A stretch of DNA of 64,000 nucleotides from Seiridium cupressi (lineage: Eukaryota > Ascomycota > Sordariomycetes > Amphisphaeriales > Sporocadaceae): the NCBI GenBank assembly GCA_036674765.1, contig JARVKI010000010.1:310001-374000 (forward strand), read 5' to 3'. Position 1 is the stretch's first letter. Every line of letters begins with the position of its first letter. Under the pieces are notes generated by a model, which was given only the letters and a program-made list of their open reading frames with translations, was not told the DNA's origin and ran no database searches. Both the position numbers and the translations under genes were made by a program. Shown here piece by piece: positions 21,622 to 34,487 of the stretch.

Positions 21622-23509
21622 ATGACCCGAACTCTCGTGTTGCTGTGTTGGGCCTGGGTCCTCGCAGTGAGTGGCTGGGGATTCGCCGAGGCACAATTTA
21701 ACAACCCCGAGGGAGTTGATATATGGTGCGGTAAAGCATACCGACCTGCGTAAGCTCCCCTTTTCAAGGTGCCACAACGTATATCTAAACTTCTCCCAGC
21801 AATGCTTCCTTCAATCCCGGTGGCTGGTTCGAGGATCCTCCCAAGTCAGACGTTGCTTTGCTCAATCTCCGAGTGAGACCTCGCATGAGCATCTATCTCG
21901 AAACAGATGAGGAAGCAAGCCTCTTGGTCGACGCAGGGATCTTAGAGCAGATTGGGCAGCCATTGCCATACAACTACACTGTGTCGACAAACTATGCGAC
22001 TAGCACTCTGAGTGTAGACATTCTAGTAGGGAATACCACTATTGGAAACACTTCAATCAGCATCGGTTCAACCAATGTTGAAGTACCCATCGACTTGGGG
22101 CAGTTCACTGCTGGTCTTGATGGGATTGGTATTATCATCAAAGCAACACTCGGAGGAGCACAGACTTATGAGGCATCCACCGAGCTATTCAAGCTTCCAT
22201 CACCGGAAGGATATGGGAGTGTGTCGCGGCTCGACAATCTATATGGTGGCTTATGGGTGCAAAGGGACGGTGAAGCTTGGCAGCACATATTCGCATACAC
22301 CTACTATGGTTAGTATCGTTGACCGTGATGGTATCTTGAGTTTTTCTAACCGTCATTAGTGCAATGGAGCCTTTATTGGGATGATAACGTCACCACTCTG
22401 AATGATTATGCAGCACTTGGCTACAATATGATCCACATAGTGCCTACTGGAACACTTCAGGACCAGCCTTTCCCCTGGGATCAATTCGAGGCATATTTGG
22501 ATCGTGCTGACGAACTTGGCCTATACCTGCAATACGATGTGATCTGGGAGCCCGACAACCTTACGCGAATGATCGAGCAGATTGAGCGTATTCGTAGTCA
22601 CCGATCACTGGTAAGCCGCGCAATTCGTCTCTTAGATAGACAATCGCTAACAATGTAAAGCTCGTATGGTACCAGTCGGATGAACCAGATGGCAAGAGCA
22701 ACCCGATCAACTCGACCGGGATTGCCTACGACAAGATTCGTGAGCTGGACCCGTACCATCCAGCTTCCCTGGCACTCAACTGCTACGACTTTTATTACTC
22801 CGACTATGCCAAAGGCGCAGATATCATTGTTCCCGATGTTTATCCCATCTCTGTCAACACTTCATATTCTGACGTCTATGGCACGGTATGCAACGCCACA
22901 TATGGATGCTGCGGATGCGATGACTGTGACGGCGCTTTCGAAGATATCTCAGACCGGCTTGACGAATTCCGTCGCCGCGATGATCTCATCGGGTGGTCGA
23001 AAACCCAGTGGTTCGCACCGCAGGCCTTTGGTAACGAGACCTTCTGGAAACGATACCCCACAGCAGCAGAGGAGGTGGTTATGACACTATTGGCTATCAA
23101 TCATGGAGCCAAGGGTATCGTGATGTGGGACTACCCTACGACTGCCGAGCTGTTGAATGTCACCAATCACCTAGCATCAGTTCTGACGAATCAAAGTGTG
23201 GCCGACTTCCTGCTGGGCGCTCCGTTGACCCAGACACTCGAGGTGTCAGGGGCTAGCCGCGTCGATGCGGCGGTTTGGGTCAGTGCAGATACTAGCCAGG
23301 CTCTGTTGAGTGTTGTGCACCTAAATTACGGGGACATCAAAGACGCGATACAGGTTGCTGCACCGAATGGAACCAGCTTCACGTCGGTCACTCAGACTCT
23401 GTGGGGAGACCTGAGTTGGGACGTCGAAGACGACCAGACACTCTCGAGTTCAGGTGGCATGCTGGGCTTGCAAGTCTCAGTCCTGCTTTTGGAAATTAGT
23501 GCTAGTTAA
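21622..23509 (+). CDS. secreted TIM-barrel glycosidase-like protein
   Basis: Exons are 21622-21749, 21800-22308, 22360-22610 and 22661-23509, with introns of 50, 51 and 50 nt. The product is 578 residues. A signal peptide (MTRTLVLLCWAWVLAVSGWG) leads a beta-sandwich-like region to about residue 190. A likely (beta/alpha)8 barrel follows: WSLYWDDN, ALGYNMIHIVPTG, LGLYLQYDVIWEP, LVWYQSDEPDG, GADIIVPDVYP, WFAPQAFGNETFWKRYPT and GAKGIVMWDYPT. This strand pattern, and Glu304 in WYQSDEP at the end of a predicted strand, resemble the acid/base position of clan GH-A enzymes. I cannot place it in a named GH family. A Cys-rich insert (CNATYGCCGCDDCDG) sits mid-barrel. About a dozen N-glycosylation sequons fit secretion. 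The divergent GH29 neighbour suggests a glycan substrate; that is inference. Confidence 0.8.
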
Positions 23510-23877
23510 AATGAGTAGTCTATATTTCAAGTGATGAGCGCTAGTGATTGTGTTTAACAGTCAATAGGCGCCCGTGCAAGTGTGTATCAATTCCGCAACC
23601 TTGGGTGTTTCTCTGCATATAGTGCCCATTTGGGTTAGGTACAATGAAACATGAAGAATGATGACATTTCTCAGTCAAATGTTGATAAGTTCTTGCACAA
23701 TGACTCACGCGAGATGCTCTCGGAGTAGGATTGTATCCCGGTATCCGAATAATATGACTTCTACGAAAATCATAATTTAACTCACAGCGAGAGCTATCCG
23801 TATTAAGGTAGAGTAAAGAAAGTAGAATCGCATAGCATCGGCATCATCCAAGAAACATAGGAAACATACTGCATCTC
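23510..23877. other. convergent intergenic, short
   Basis: This is the 3'-to-3' interval between the hydrolase-like gene and the NACHT-protein gene. It is AT-rich. Nothing else is visible. Confidence 0.5.
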
Positions 23878-26800
23878 TCATAACTCCTCATCCTCCACCC
23901 GGCTTGTAACACTCACAGTACCCATGTCCAGCAGTTCCCAATTTTTGTAATCTTCAGGCCTCAACAGATCCTCACCAGACTCGGCTTTGCCGTGGCCAAA
24001 GCTCTTGAGGTTCCACTTCTCGACCCCTTCGAAACCCTTCAAGTCGTTACCATACTCACGGAACACGTCGGCATTGAGACGCTCGTACTCAGCGTACTCC
24101 TTAGGCCAGTCGCCAAGACGCTCGAGTGCGAGCTTCAGAAGTTGCATGTGCTGGCGGACATGCTGTCCATCAGACTGCCCCTTGTCGTGCCCATTCGTGG
24201 GCAGATCGCCGAAGACGATCATCAAAGGAGACTCGGGGCTGCCTCCGTCGAACATGGAGTCACCGGCCGCAGAGCGACCGCTGAAGCTGGCTTCCATGAG
24301 CGCACCGCCGTCTACGCTCGCGTATTCCTCGTCGCTGTACACGCGCAGAATATTCTCGTGGATGGCAGCGCTCTTCTTGTAGTAGCGGTTCGCCATATCT
24401 TTGCCACCACTGGGGCTCTTATTGCCGTTGCTGACCTGCTGATACTTCTGGGCGATGCCAGTGTACAGCTGCGAGAGCAAGATGGAGATCTCGAGCGTGG
24501 CAGGGTGGCGTAAGCCGAGCACACGACGACAGTTGTACACGATGTGCTCAGCCATACGCAAGGCTGCCATGGACTCGCCCACGAGGTAGCGAGCCAGGAT
24601 GAAACGGCGCGCCAGAGCAAATGTCACGGTCGGGGGCCAATCGGTTAGCGTCTCGCGGCTGCTCCAGAGGCTTGTCAGAAGACGAGACATGGTCTTGTAG
24701 TCCTGCTGCTCGCCCACGAGTCCGATCAACTGGTTTAGATGCGTCAGGTCCACCTGCGCAATGTTGACCTTCATCTCGTCCATGACACCCAGGACATCCT
24801 GGATGATGGTTTGCGACATCTCGAGAAGCTTCTTGCTTGCCGTCGCGTCGGCCTTGGCGGACGACGCACGGCCACTCACACCCATACCCATGGTCAAAAC
24901 CAGCTTCACCATGGTAATTGTGTGGTAGGACTTGTGGGCCTGGATGAACTTGAAGCAAATGTGGGCCAGGTCGCACGCATCGTTGTATCGACGATCCTTT
25001 ATGAGCTGGGCAACCTGCGAGTTACCAATGATGCCGACGGACCGAACCATGTCCTTGGACTTGTGCGTTCTGAAGTGCTCCAAGATGGTCCGGAGAAACA
25101 GTTTCGTTTGCAGCAACAAGGACTGGATGTTGAGGTTCAGTCGCTTGGCCTCGATGTCGATGAACCACCTGGAGAATTGGTCGAGCACGGCTGCAGCGGC
25201 CATCTGCTGGTCACAAGTCTTCAGATAGTAGTACAGACGGGCCGTGGAGACCGACACATCATAGAAGACGCTGGTCTTGGACTCTACGAGGCTTCTGAAT
25301 TCGGCAAAGTAGACGTGCTGCGTCGTCAAGGCAGCCATGATCTCAGCCAAGGTGGCAGAGCTACGGTGCAGACTGTATTCCAACTGAGCCAGGAAGACGA
25401 GGCTTTCCCGCCCGCGGGAAGAGACGTCAAACTCAGACTTCTTGGCGTTGGATGTCTCCTTCATAACGATCTGCCGGTAGACTTCCTCCATGAGTTCGGT
25501 CGCCTTCTGGACTTGATTGGTCGCAATGTAGTTGGAAGCGATAGTCGAGGCCGCAGTCATTAGCCTCGTCGACGAGGTCTCGGTGGTGAGCACTTTGATG
25601 GTAGTCTCCTTGAGCTCGCGCACGACCGTCTCGGTCTCTTGTTTTCTGCTATAGAAAGAGACAAGCTCGGTCAAAGTAGATAGTGACTGTTCGGAAGCCC
25701 AGCCGCGCGTTTCGCGGACGGTGGTGATACGTTTCCGCAGCACCGTCACTGCTCGATTGATCTGCTCAGAGGTCATCGATGTCGAGCTCGACGATGACAT
25801 CATGCTTGCACTTTGCTCCTCGTAGATCATGTCCAGCGTGGTTGAGATCTCGTGGTGGTCAATCTCATCGGATTTGATCTTCAGTAGCTCCTCGTACAAG
25901 GCGATGGCCTGCTGCTCACAGCTTTCGGACTCCTGGCAGACCTTGGCTAGTGTGAGAGTGGCATGGATGGTCACAGAAGCAGTCGCTCCGTACACCGTCT
26001 TGCATCGGGCTTGATACTCGGTGGTGATCTTGTGAAGAGTCGTGAATGAGACTCGAACACTGCGTAGGCAGCTGGTGTACCGGTCGAAAAACTCACGCAC
26101 GAAAGTCTGGTCCTGGAAGTTGGGGCCTGACTTGGAAGCCTTCAGGAAGGTGGCAAACAGCGTTTTGTAGTACGGCAATGCATCAGAGAAGAAGGCCCTG
26201 CTCCAAAGCTCCGTGGCAACAATGATGACGGGCTGGAGAGCCTCAGGCTTACTGACCTCGGTCTCCTTGTTGATGGCATGGATAATCTTCTGGTAGTACT
26301 CGATATAGATAGGACGTGGGCGAGTCAGTTCAGCCAATTCCCAAAGCGTCTTGATCACAGTAGGATGCTCGAGTCCATAGTGCTCAGTGTAATCATCCAG
26401 CATTTCTTGACGAGTCGTAATGGTTGACTCGTTCTGCGACGTACGACGGTAGAAAGCAAGCAGCTCGGACGTAACTCGCTCTCGCACTTTATCGTCGACC
26501 TTGCGGCTAGACCTCAAGGCGCGGTAGATGCGGACGCGAGTATCCTCCTCTCTGACCTGACTGCGACGAGCACGGTAGCAGTCGGCCAGACGCTCAGCAA
26601 GTTCCACGCAAGTGTCGGCGTGTTCCTTGGCAAGGGTGACATCCTGGATGCTAGTCGAGAACAATGAAGACCACGTTCTGTAGAGAATCTTCTTGAGGAA
26701 TTGGCTTGCGTCCTCCCAGCGATGTTGAGAGATGTACAAGGACGCGAGACTGCTGCTTGCTTTGAAAGTCATCTCGTCCATTGTAGCAGATGAGCTAGAT

Positions 26801-29800
26801 GACTCTAACACCATCTCCTCTAGGGTTGTCTCGGAAGTGAGAGTTTCGGATGAGGTGGCCGACTTCATCACCTCTTGCGAAGTCGCCTGCACACTCTGCT
26901 GGATCTCCTTGTAGGCAGATGTCTGTGTGCGGTTGGTGGCACGGTAGTACCGCGAGCAATACTTGAATACGGACAAAGCCGTTGCCGAGAGACCTACAGA
27001 CTTCATGACATGAGCCACCTGGGTGAGCAGCGAGGCGGATGTCTCCGTGGCCGAGATGCTGGATTGGCTGTACTCTTCCCAGATGCTCGTCATAATTGCA
27101 GATGCCTCGGTGATCCGCTTTTGAGTGTTCAAGAACTTCGAGTACCCGAGAACAGCTCTTAAGTTTCTCTCTGCCCACAATTCCGAGTGATGCGATCGAT
27201 ATTCTTGACTTGCGCGCTGCCAGATGTCGACATATGCCCGATCAGCAGCCTCAATTCTACCCTCCGAGACAGCCAGTTCGGCTTTCTTCAGGGCGGCCGT
27301 GAAATCATAGCTCTCGGAACCCTCAATCAGCTCATCACGCTCCTCAATAACGAGAACCAAAGTGTCGCCGACGGTAGGCTTGATCAATTCCTTTCTACCT
27401 CTCAGTTGGATGTGCAGGCCATTATCGCCATCAACGGACTCCCCGACAGACTTGGTTGTAGTGATGGAGCGAATAGATTCAGTGATTTGCTGAACTTTTC
27501 GCTCATCTTTGATGCTGCGGTAATGCTCGACTAATTGTCGGAGGATGGTGACCACTTGAGTTGAGCTGCTTCCGAATTTGGCCTTATTACAATCCACAAG
27601 GATAGTGAGAATTTCTTCTCTCTTGGTCATGATATCGTTCTTTGTGCTAGTCACTTTGGACTCTGTTATCTCAATGTACCAACTCGCCATTTGCATCGTC
27701 ACGGTATGACTCGTGGCGAGCAGCTTGTTGCTTATTGTGACTGCCTCGAACATGAGAGGAGCAGCCTCATCATAGAGATTGACTTGATGGTAGAGTATAG
27801 CCAAGAATATCACCGATTGCAAGGTCAGAGTGCTCTTGGTCGTGAAGAGTTGACGGTAGATGTTTGTGACTGTGGTCTGATATGACAGCAACAGAGGCTT
27901 AGGTCTGTGCTGCCAAAGACTGCCTTGAAGGAGGAACGCGGTGACAGAGATGGGATATACTTTGGAAAAGGCTTTTGCCGCAGCCACATCACCTTCTTTC
28001 ATGAAGATCCAGCTCTTGGTGAGATGGTAGGGCCAGTGACGGATAGCAAAGTCCAGGAGCGGATACTTGTTCAGGTACTGGCTCGTATCATGAGCGTCCA
28101 AGACACTGATTGATGGCTCACGCTGCTCCGTCACGTTGGTTTTGATGTAGAGCAGTAGACGGGCCACAAGGTCGGCATGAGGGTCTTTGACGGTCGTGAC
28201 TAGCTGGCCCTTGTTCAATATCTCGTGAAGCGATGAGCGAATCATTCCGTGACGGATGTACAGCAAACCGTCCTGAAGGAACACTAGGTTCTGTACAGGC
28301 CTCAAAGCGGCCAATACATCGATACCCTTGTCCGAAATGGCGCTCTTATCGACTTGAATGGAGGCCAGCGTCGCGAGTTCCCTGAGGGACAGAGGTCGCT
28401 CGGCAACAGTCAGCCACATGAGCATCAATCGCGCATCGTCGGTCATACTCGAGGATTGCAAATTGCGAGCGACAAAGTCTGTGATAGTTGGTTTTGTCTT
28501 GACCACATCATCCACTGCATGGCGGAACTTGTCCAGTCCGACTTCGCGGCGAAGACGTTTGGTCGCAAGCTTGGCCCAAAGGAACGAGCCATCAGAAGCC
28601 TCGCTGAGCCGAGTAATAATAGACTCCTGCTCAAACTCGGACATTGTCGAGAATTCATTGTCCGAGTCGAAGTGGCTCCTGACGACGGCAATGACATCGT
28701 CGAAGATCAAGTCTTCGTTGATCTGGACATTCGATCGTCCTTTAGATGCTGGCTGCTTCTCGGTTCCCAGCGTGATGAGCTTAACGTTGGTTCCGTCGGC
28801 CGTTGCGGCAGTAAGCCTTTTGAACAAAGCCGCCTCACCACACGAAGCTTCATCAATGCCATCGACAACGACAATCAGCTCTCGTGCGCCGGGCAGGGCA
28901 GCAGAGAGTGCGCGGTGTAGTGCATCCCATACAATATCGTCGTATTCTTCATTCTTCGTGGCATGTTGGCACCGTTCGTAAGCCTCCAGCAAGATGTGCA
29001 GCAGTGGGATATTGCCAATGCGCCTCTCAAAAAGTTGGCACAAGATGGCCTTGGCAACCGCACGCGATGAGGTCTCGGCAGGGATTCGACTGTCTGGAAT
29101 TCTCATTCGTCAGAGACTGGAGAAGTGATAGAGGGAGGAACCAATTTAGAAGAAGGTGTACTCACTAATGGGGACAAACAAAGCGTTGTAGTGTGCACCC
29201 GAGATCGGTCGTTGTAAGTAGTCGACAATAACTGACGCCACAATACTCTTTCCAGAACCGGGCTTTCCACTGATGGATAAAATAGTGTCCTGCCCTTTTA
29301 GGAAGCGAGTTAGGTATGGCCCGACCCAGAGACAGGTCAACTCTTCGCGGTCATGGGCTAGAAGAGAAAGTCCAACAGCGACGTTGGTGAGGACGCGATC
29401 CTCTGGAGCAATCCAAGACTTGATTGATTGGGTATCGGAAACTGTTGAAGGTTTGATTAGCATGATAGATGTAGCACAGAGCTTGGGGCCCAAACACTTA
29501 CCTCCATCACCGTCAAGGTTGTCCATTATGAGTTGATGTCGCCACATGGAGTGGGCGATCTTCTCACATCGTTCGTTGAACGCTTTGATCTGGCTTGAGA
29601 AAGAGCTATACATATTGACGGAAACAGACGCATCAGAAGAATCATTGATAGCCTTGTGGAAATGGGTCGCGACACTGGCGACCAGAGTAACGAGATCTGA
29701 TAGAGCAAGCACTAATTGTTCCCTGATATCCTGGGACACGCTGAAGAGTTCGGTCCGCTCTAACAGGTTGACCAGGGACATGGAGATACTGTAGAAGAAC

Positions 29801-30382
29801 CCGAAGGAGACCATTAAAGCTGGGGCGTTCTCTTTGCCCAGCTAGATACGAATAGTAGTATATATCAGCGAATGCAAGTCGGCGCCAGATTCTCCCTTGG
29901 ACGAAACATACCTCGAGTAGGATGGCGCAATAGCCATAGGCAAGCTGCGCGGCGAGATAACTGTCGCCTGCAAAATCCTGAATGGCCACGTCGAAGGAGT
30001 TCAACCTCTCCACGAATAACTGCGTCCACGTCAGGACCTTGTCGTAACTGCTTCCCTCCGCGGGAAGTTGGCTCATGCGTTGAGCACCAATCCAGTCACG
30101 TATCGAATCGTATGTCTCATTTAGGAGTTTGGCTGATGTGTTAGAGCCTAACTCATTGCCGCTACGTCGCTTGAGCGCGTAGACGACACTGGATATATTT
30201 GAAGTGTCGAGATTGGAGACACTTCGAGAATGTCTCCCGGACTCTCGTCGAGATCCTCCACTGTTGAGGATTCTACTATCCTGCATTCCAGAGGCTTGTC
30301 TGGAGTACGACCGTCGCTCAGAAGCCATGTAACCCGGAGCCATGGCCGCCATGGCCGGGGCGACGGAAGCAGCTGGCGCCAT
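23878..30382 (-). CDS. NACHT/STAND P-loop ATPase with long helical repeats
   Basis: A very large (2,100 residues) intracellular STAND-type protein, architecturally like fungal NOD-like receptors. Exons are 30382-29912, 29841-29502, 29441-29166 and 29093-23878. Introns are 70, 60 and 72 nt. A disordered Ser/Arg-rich start precedes a helical N-terminal domain at about residues 60-260 that resembles the DUF7708-type domains before fungal NACHT modules. Walker A is SISGKPGSGKS (about 327-337). Walker B is ELIVVVDGIDEAS (about 436-448). The remaining 1,500 residues are alpha-helical, with TPR-like units such as LAILYHQVNLYDEAAPLMFE and LEHPTVIKTLWELAELT, and Ser/Thr-rich stretches. The ending is acidic. 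A recognition or scaffold role for the repeats is family-based inference. The whole frame is intact despite its length, arguing for function. Confidence 0.85.
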
Positions 30383-33300
30383 TGCGATATGAGGGTGGTT
30401 TTATTAGTTGGTGAAAGGCTATTTGATGGTAGGAGGTATAGATGTTCTAGAACATTAGAATCGCAGTGGTCACTTGGATCGTGCAAAGGACAGCCCTCAA
30501 GTCGTCTGGATGAGGTTTTCGAGGTTCGAAGTCGACCACATGAAAAAGGGCAGCGCACAAGAGCTATATTGTAGGATGGGGATCACAAAAGTTCGGCGAC
30601 CAGAGGAAAAAGGCTACGGCTATCTATCAGAGCGAAAGTGTATCGAGACGTCATCCATATTGCGTCACTCATATATCCACTAGATTTACATATTGCGGAA
30701 GCTCAATGATAGTTCATGCTAACGCATTGTTCATATGGGCGGCACTATTCCGGTGATCGTTCGAACAGCTCTGATAGCTCTGGGTTGCTACTTCTGGCAT
30801 AGTATTGTTACATGGCCCTGATCAACATATCAACGATCATGTTCGGTCCTCGAGAATCGTCGATAAGTATGTGACCCAGTATTGCTCAGATCGCTAGTGC
30901 TCTCGAGCCGCCTCACTCACCGAAGGATCATATCATGCCTACTTCGCTAGCAGCGGTGGATATGGCCGTGCAGGGATTGAGATATTAAAATCCAAGCCCA
31001 TTTCTCGAAGACCGATGGGAATCTTCACCTCTTGCTTGGCCCAATCACATACCTGGACGAAACTTTCACTCCTGCATATACCGTCGGTGGACCAGACTAG
31101 AGCAACATGCGGACGGAAGCGGGGAAGAGCTGATCACGGGCACAAGATACCCGGCTGGCTGGTCTGAACCCAAATTCAAAGGTGGTTGATCTACGTGAAG
31201 TGGAAATCTCGAGTCCATTATGACGACTTCACCTGCTAAATCGAGTTCAGTCAATGCATAACCCAGCTCTCATGTTGGTATACCCACTGGGAGATCGATA
31301 CATTGATTCTTTCTCGAATAATACTAATCAAATGCGTCATTGGCTACATCTCTGCGGGGCGAACGTTTATAGTTCCAGCCTCTGCTAGTTCGAGGAAACT
31401 TTAACACCACCACTCCACTAACCAAGGCATGTATTCTCCCACCGAGCTTAGAGCTATGCTGACCAGAAACACAAGCTAGATTGAACAAAGAGTCCTTCAA
31501 ACTACTGTTTTCTTTCCCTTTGATCACTGTCTACCACTGCTCACATTAGATCCCAATTGATTATACAAGTCGTTACATACGGTGTGGCAGTAAGGACAGA
31601 CGACGCTCAGGACCGGACTTCCGTATTTGACTCTCGAGCTAAGAAAGCCAATACTTCAGAGGTACTGTCTGGAGGCAACGCAATAGACAACTAGCTTATC
31701 AACCTGCCGTCAGCTCCGTTCTTGGCTTGCGACCTAGCCTCGAACGTGGCAGGAAGAGTGTATGTATTGGATGTGCCGGAATGGGGGACTATTCTTCTTA
31801 CCAGGGAGCTGTATCGACCCTATGGAGATCGTAAATCGCCATGTACCTAGCTCATGACACCGCGTGCACTCCCGGCATAGGTATTGATGATACCGCGCGG
31901 CCACGCAGTAGGCTCCATAAAGCTTCTTACCATCTCGTGCTAGGATCTCCAATTGGGTTTACCAAACTAAGCCACTATAATAGTGGGGTGTTCCCACTAC
32001 TGTATCTACCATAATAGTTAAGATCTTATGCATGTCATCGTCAGATCGCATACTAGGTGCCCACTTGGTGAATTTTCGTGCACTACCGAGAGTCTTCAGA
32101 ATACCTAGGAATGGAATCTCCTGCTTTCCGACGTACACATTACAACAATGTTCTGCTCCAAGTCGCAATAATTTTCTCGAATTCAATTGTCACCAGCAGC
32201 GTCCGGATTGGGCATCAAGATGAAAATTCATAAGATGGCGAAAGAAAGTTTCGAACTGGGTTGAATAAGACCTCGACCTACCCGATGGAATGACGAAATC
32301 TGAACATTCAGCCAATATAAATTTGGCAAAGTCAGCCAACCCCGAAGTTGAAGCCGTGCCTCGAGTGGTCCTGTTGAGGAAATGAGACAAGCAAGGATAC
32401 TAAACTCAATCCTACGAAATCACAAGCAAAAAGAAATCATGGTAAAATCGACCTTCCAGTAATGGTCTTTTCGATACTGAAATCTCTGTTTGTCATATTC
32501 ATTCTCTTGTAATTGAGATTGCCTATGATGATTTGCTGACTGTCGATAACTCAAAGTGGGCAGATCGATTCATTTCACTCAAGAACAAATACGATTGCCG
32601 GAGAAGTAAATAATAGGAATTCCTCAAGGTCAAACTTTCAGCACCACTCATAAAGGATGCATATATGTACCATTATAAAATAATTGTGCTTCGTTGAACT
32701 GTTGAGTCTGCGCTGCACTTCTGTATCCTATCCCATCTACTTTCCCTCAGTAATGAATATGGTGACATCCAATGCGATGAAAGAGAAGCTTCAATGGCAC
32801 ACGCCACCTGCATAACAGTACATGTTTTTTCCCTGTAAATCATCATGCAGGTGATGGTCAATGACGTGAAAGACTGTCAGCTCGATCCAAGCGACACGTT
32901 CATGTTAGACTGCCTGCACAGCTGCAATGGCAACAGACGGTTTACGAACTACAGTCCTAGACAGCGCCTTCTCATGCCGGGAGTTTGCAAGTCCATCGTG
33001 GTAAGCAGCCAAGTGTCTCGGACTGCATTTTAGCGGAAGTTAACTCAACGAGATCGCGCCAATGCATAGCATGTGGAGATAGTCCCAGCCGAGGGTTGGC
33101 CGCCCTTACCGATGACATTTGAGCTCCAGCGTATTATCTTCTCCGCCCGAAACTCAGAGTTGGAGGTCCGTGCTATTCCAGTACTTTTAGGTATATCAAT
33201 ATTTCCAGATATCGTGGGAATGGATGTACCGAGTGGGGTTGCCTCATTGATCCATAGATTGCTATCCCCATGCAGCCCATCAGTCCAAGTAGATCTTAGC

Positions 33301-34487
33301 ATCCAAGCTGTCCACTGATTAATAATACAAGCACGCAAATGGTATATGGTGTAGCCATCAAGTCTACTAAGCAAATAGAATTGATCGATCCCAGATCCTC
33401 ATTGCATCGTTGACGTAATGGATAAGAGGATTGCCATAAGTGGTGTGCCACATTTGCCTCAGATATGCATAGAGTGATTTTAAGCCTATGGCAGGTATCC
33501 TCTTCGATGGCACGCTACTGTAGTCTTTCGGCTTAATGGTTTGCTCATCGAAGTTGTCTGCGTAGGCTCCTTTAGTTGCCGCTGTCGGAAGTGGCTCTCG
33601 GATGTGTCGTGCAAAAGTCACTTGCAAAAAGACTGTTTTCAAGTGTTCGGAGGTACTGGTTTTGAAAGCCCTCATTGCCTGCCTTCAGACCTATCGTGGG
33701 GCTCGAATATATCATATAAAGTTGCGTGATCAAATTCTCATGGCCTGCTGAGCTCTTCACTACGAGATTTTCACCTCATCGGAACGTGTATTTTCCTTTC
33801 ACTTCGAAAAACCCAATATATGGACATTAGCACAAAGTACATTCATAGACTTGCTTAGCGGCCAAACAGTAGCATAAGCTTTTACATATGGAAAAGGATT
33901 CTGTCGTATCCTTGCAGTTCCTTGCATACTTAGAGCATCAGACAAGAACTAGATGTGACAGCTACATGCCTGCTCACGAACTGGACCTCGAGATTTCCCA
34001 TCATAGCTTGATGCCTTACGTAACCGTCGACCTTGGCAACTAACTTACCTGAATTGACTTTGTCTACTGTAGTGTTAGCACACAACTTGGAGACATAGTT
34101 TGTTTAATTCATGATGTTGACCCATTGATGGGTTGTCAAGCCCAGTTGCCAAATACCGTTGAAGAATCACGATAACCAATGAAAGAACACAAAGTGCAAA
34201 CTTTGATCATCTGCATATAAATTCTGATGGGCCTTCCTAGACTGAGTCTATGGTTTGAGATCATTTGCCCTTCCAGTCATGCAGTACTATAGTAGGCACT
34301 GAACGATGGAAGTCATGTGATTGTAGATGTCGGGCCGCACCTCCTCATCGGCCATTCTGCGCTCCTGGGTATCTCAACTGGGGATTTTAAATACCATGAA
34401 ACGCACTTGTGAAGATGTTGCTGACAAATTCATCTAGTTTCGTGTGTAAACTGTTTGATGACCGGCCGCTTCCGGTGCATAATTTCC
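30383..34487. other. 4.1-kb gene-poor region
   Basis: No gene with a recognisable domain. Small open frames occur on both strands. On the minus strand three open segments (32390-32190, 32186-31959, 31952-31734) share one frame and are separated by single stops, which might be a decayed coding region. A further group lies at 33760-33045. I recognise none of these products. The left end holds the NACHT-gene promoter. Confidence 0.45.

Noticed and set aside
24739..25563. 274-codon plus-strand frame
   Set aside because: Antisense shadow within the long exon of the NACHT protein gene; reflects its codon bias.
33045..33760. Group of minus-strand frames of 60-110 codons
   Set aside because: They do not join into one frame with credible introns and resemble no family I know.
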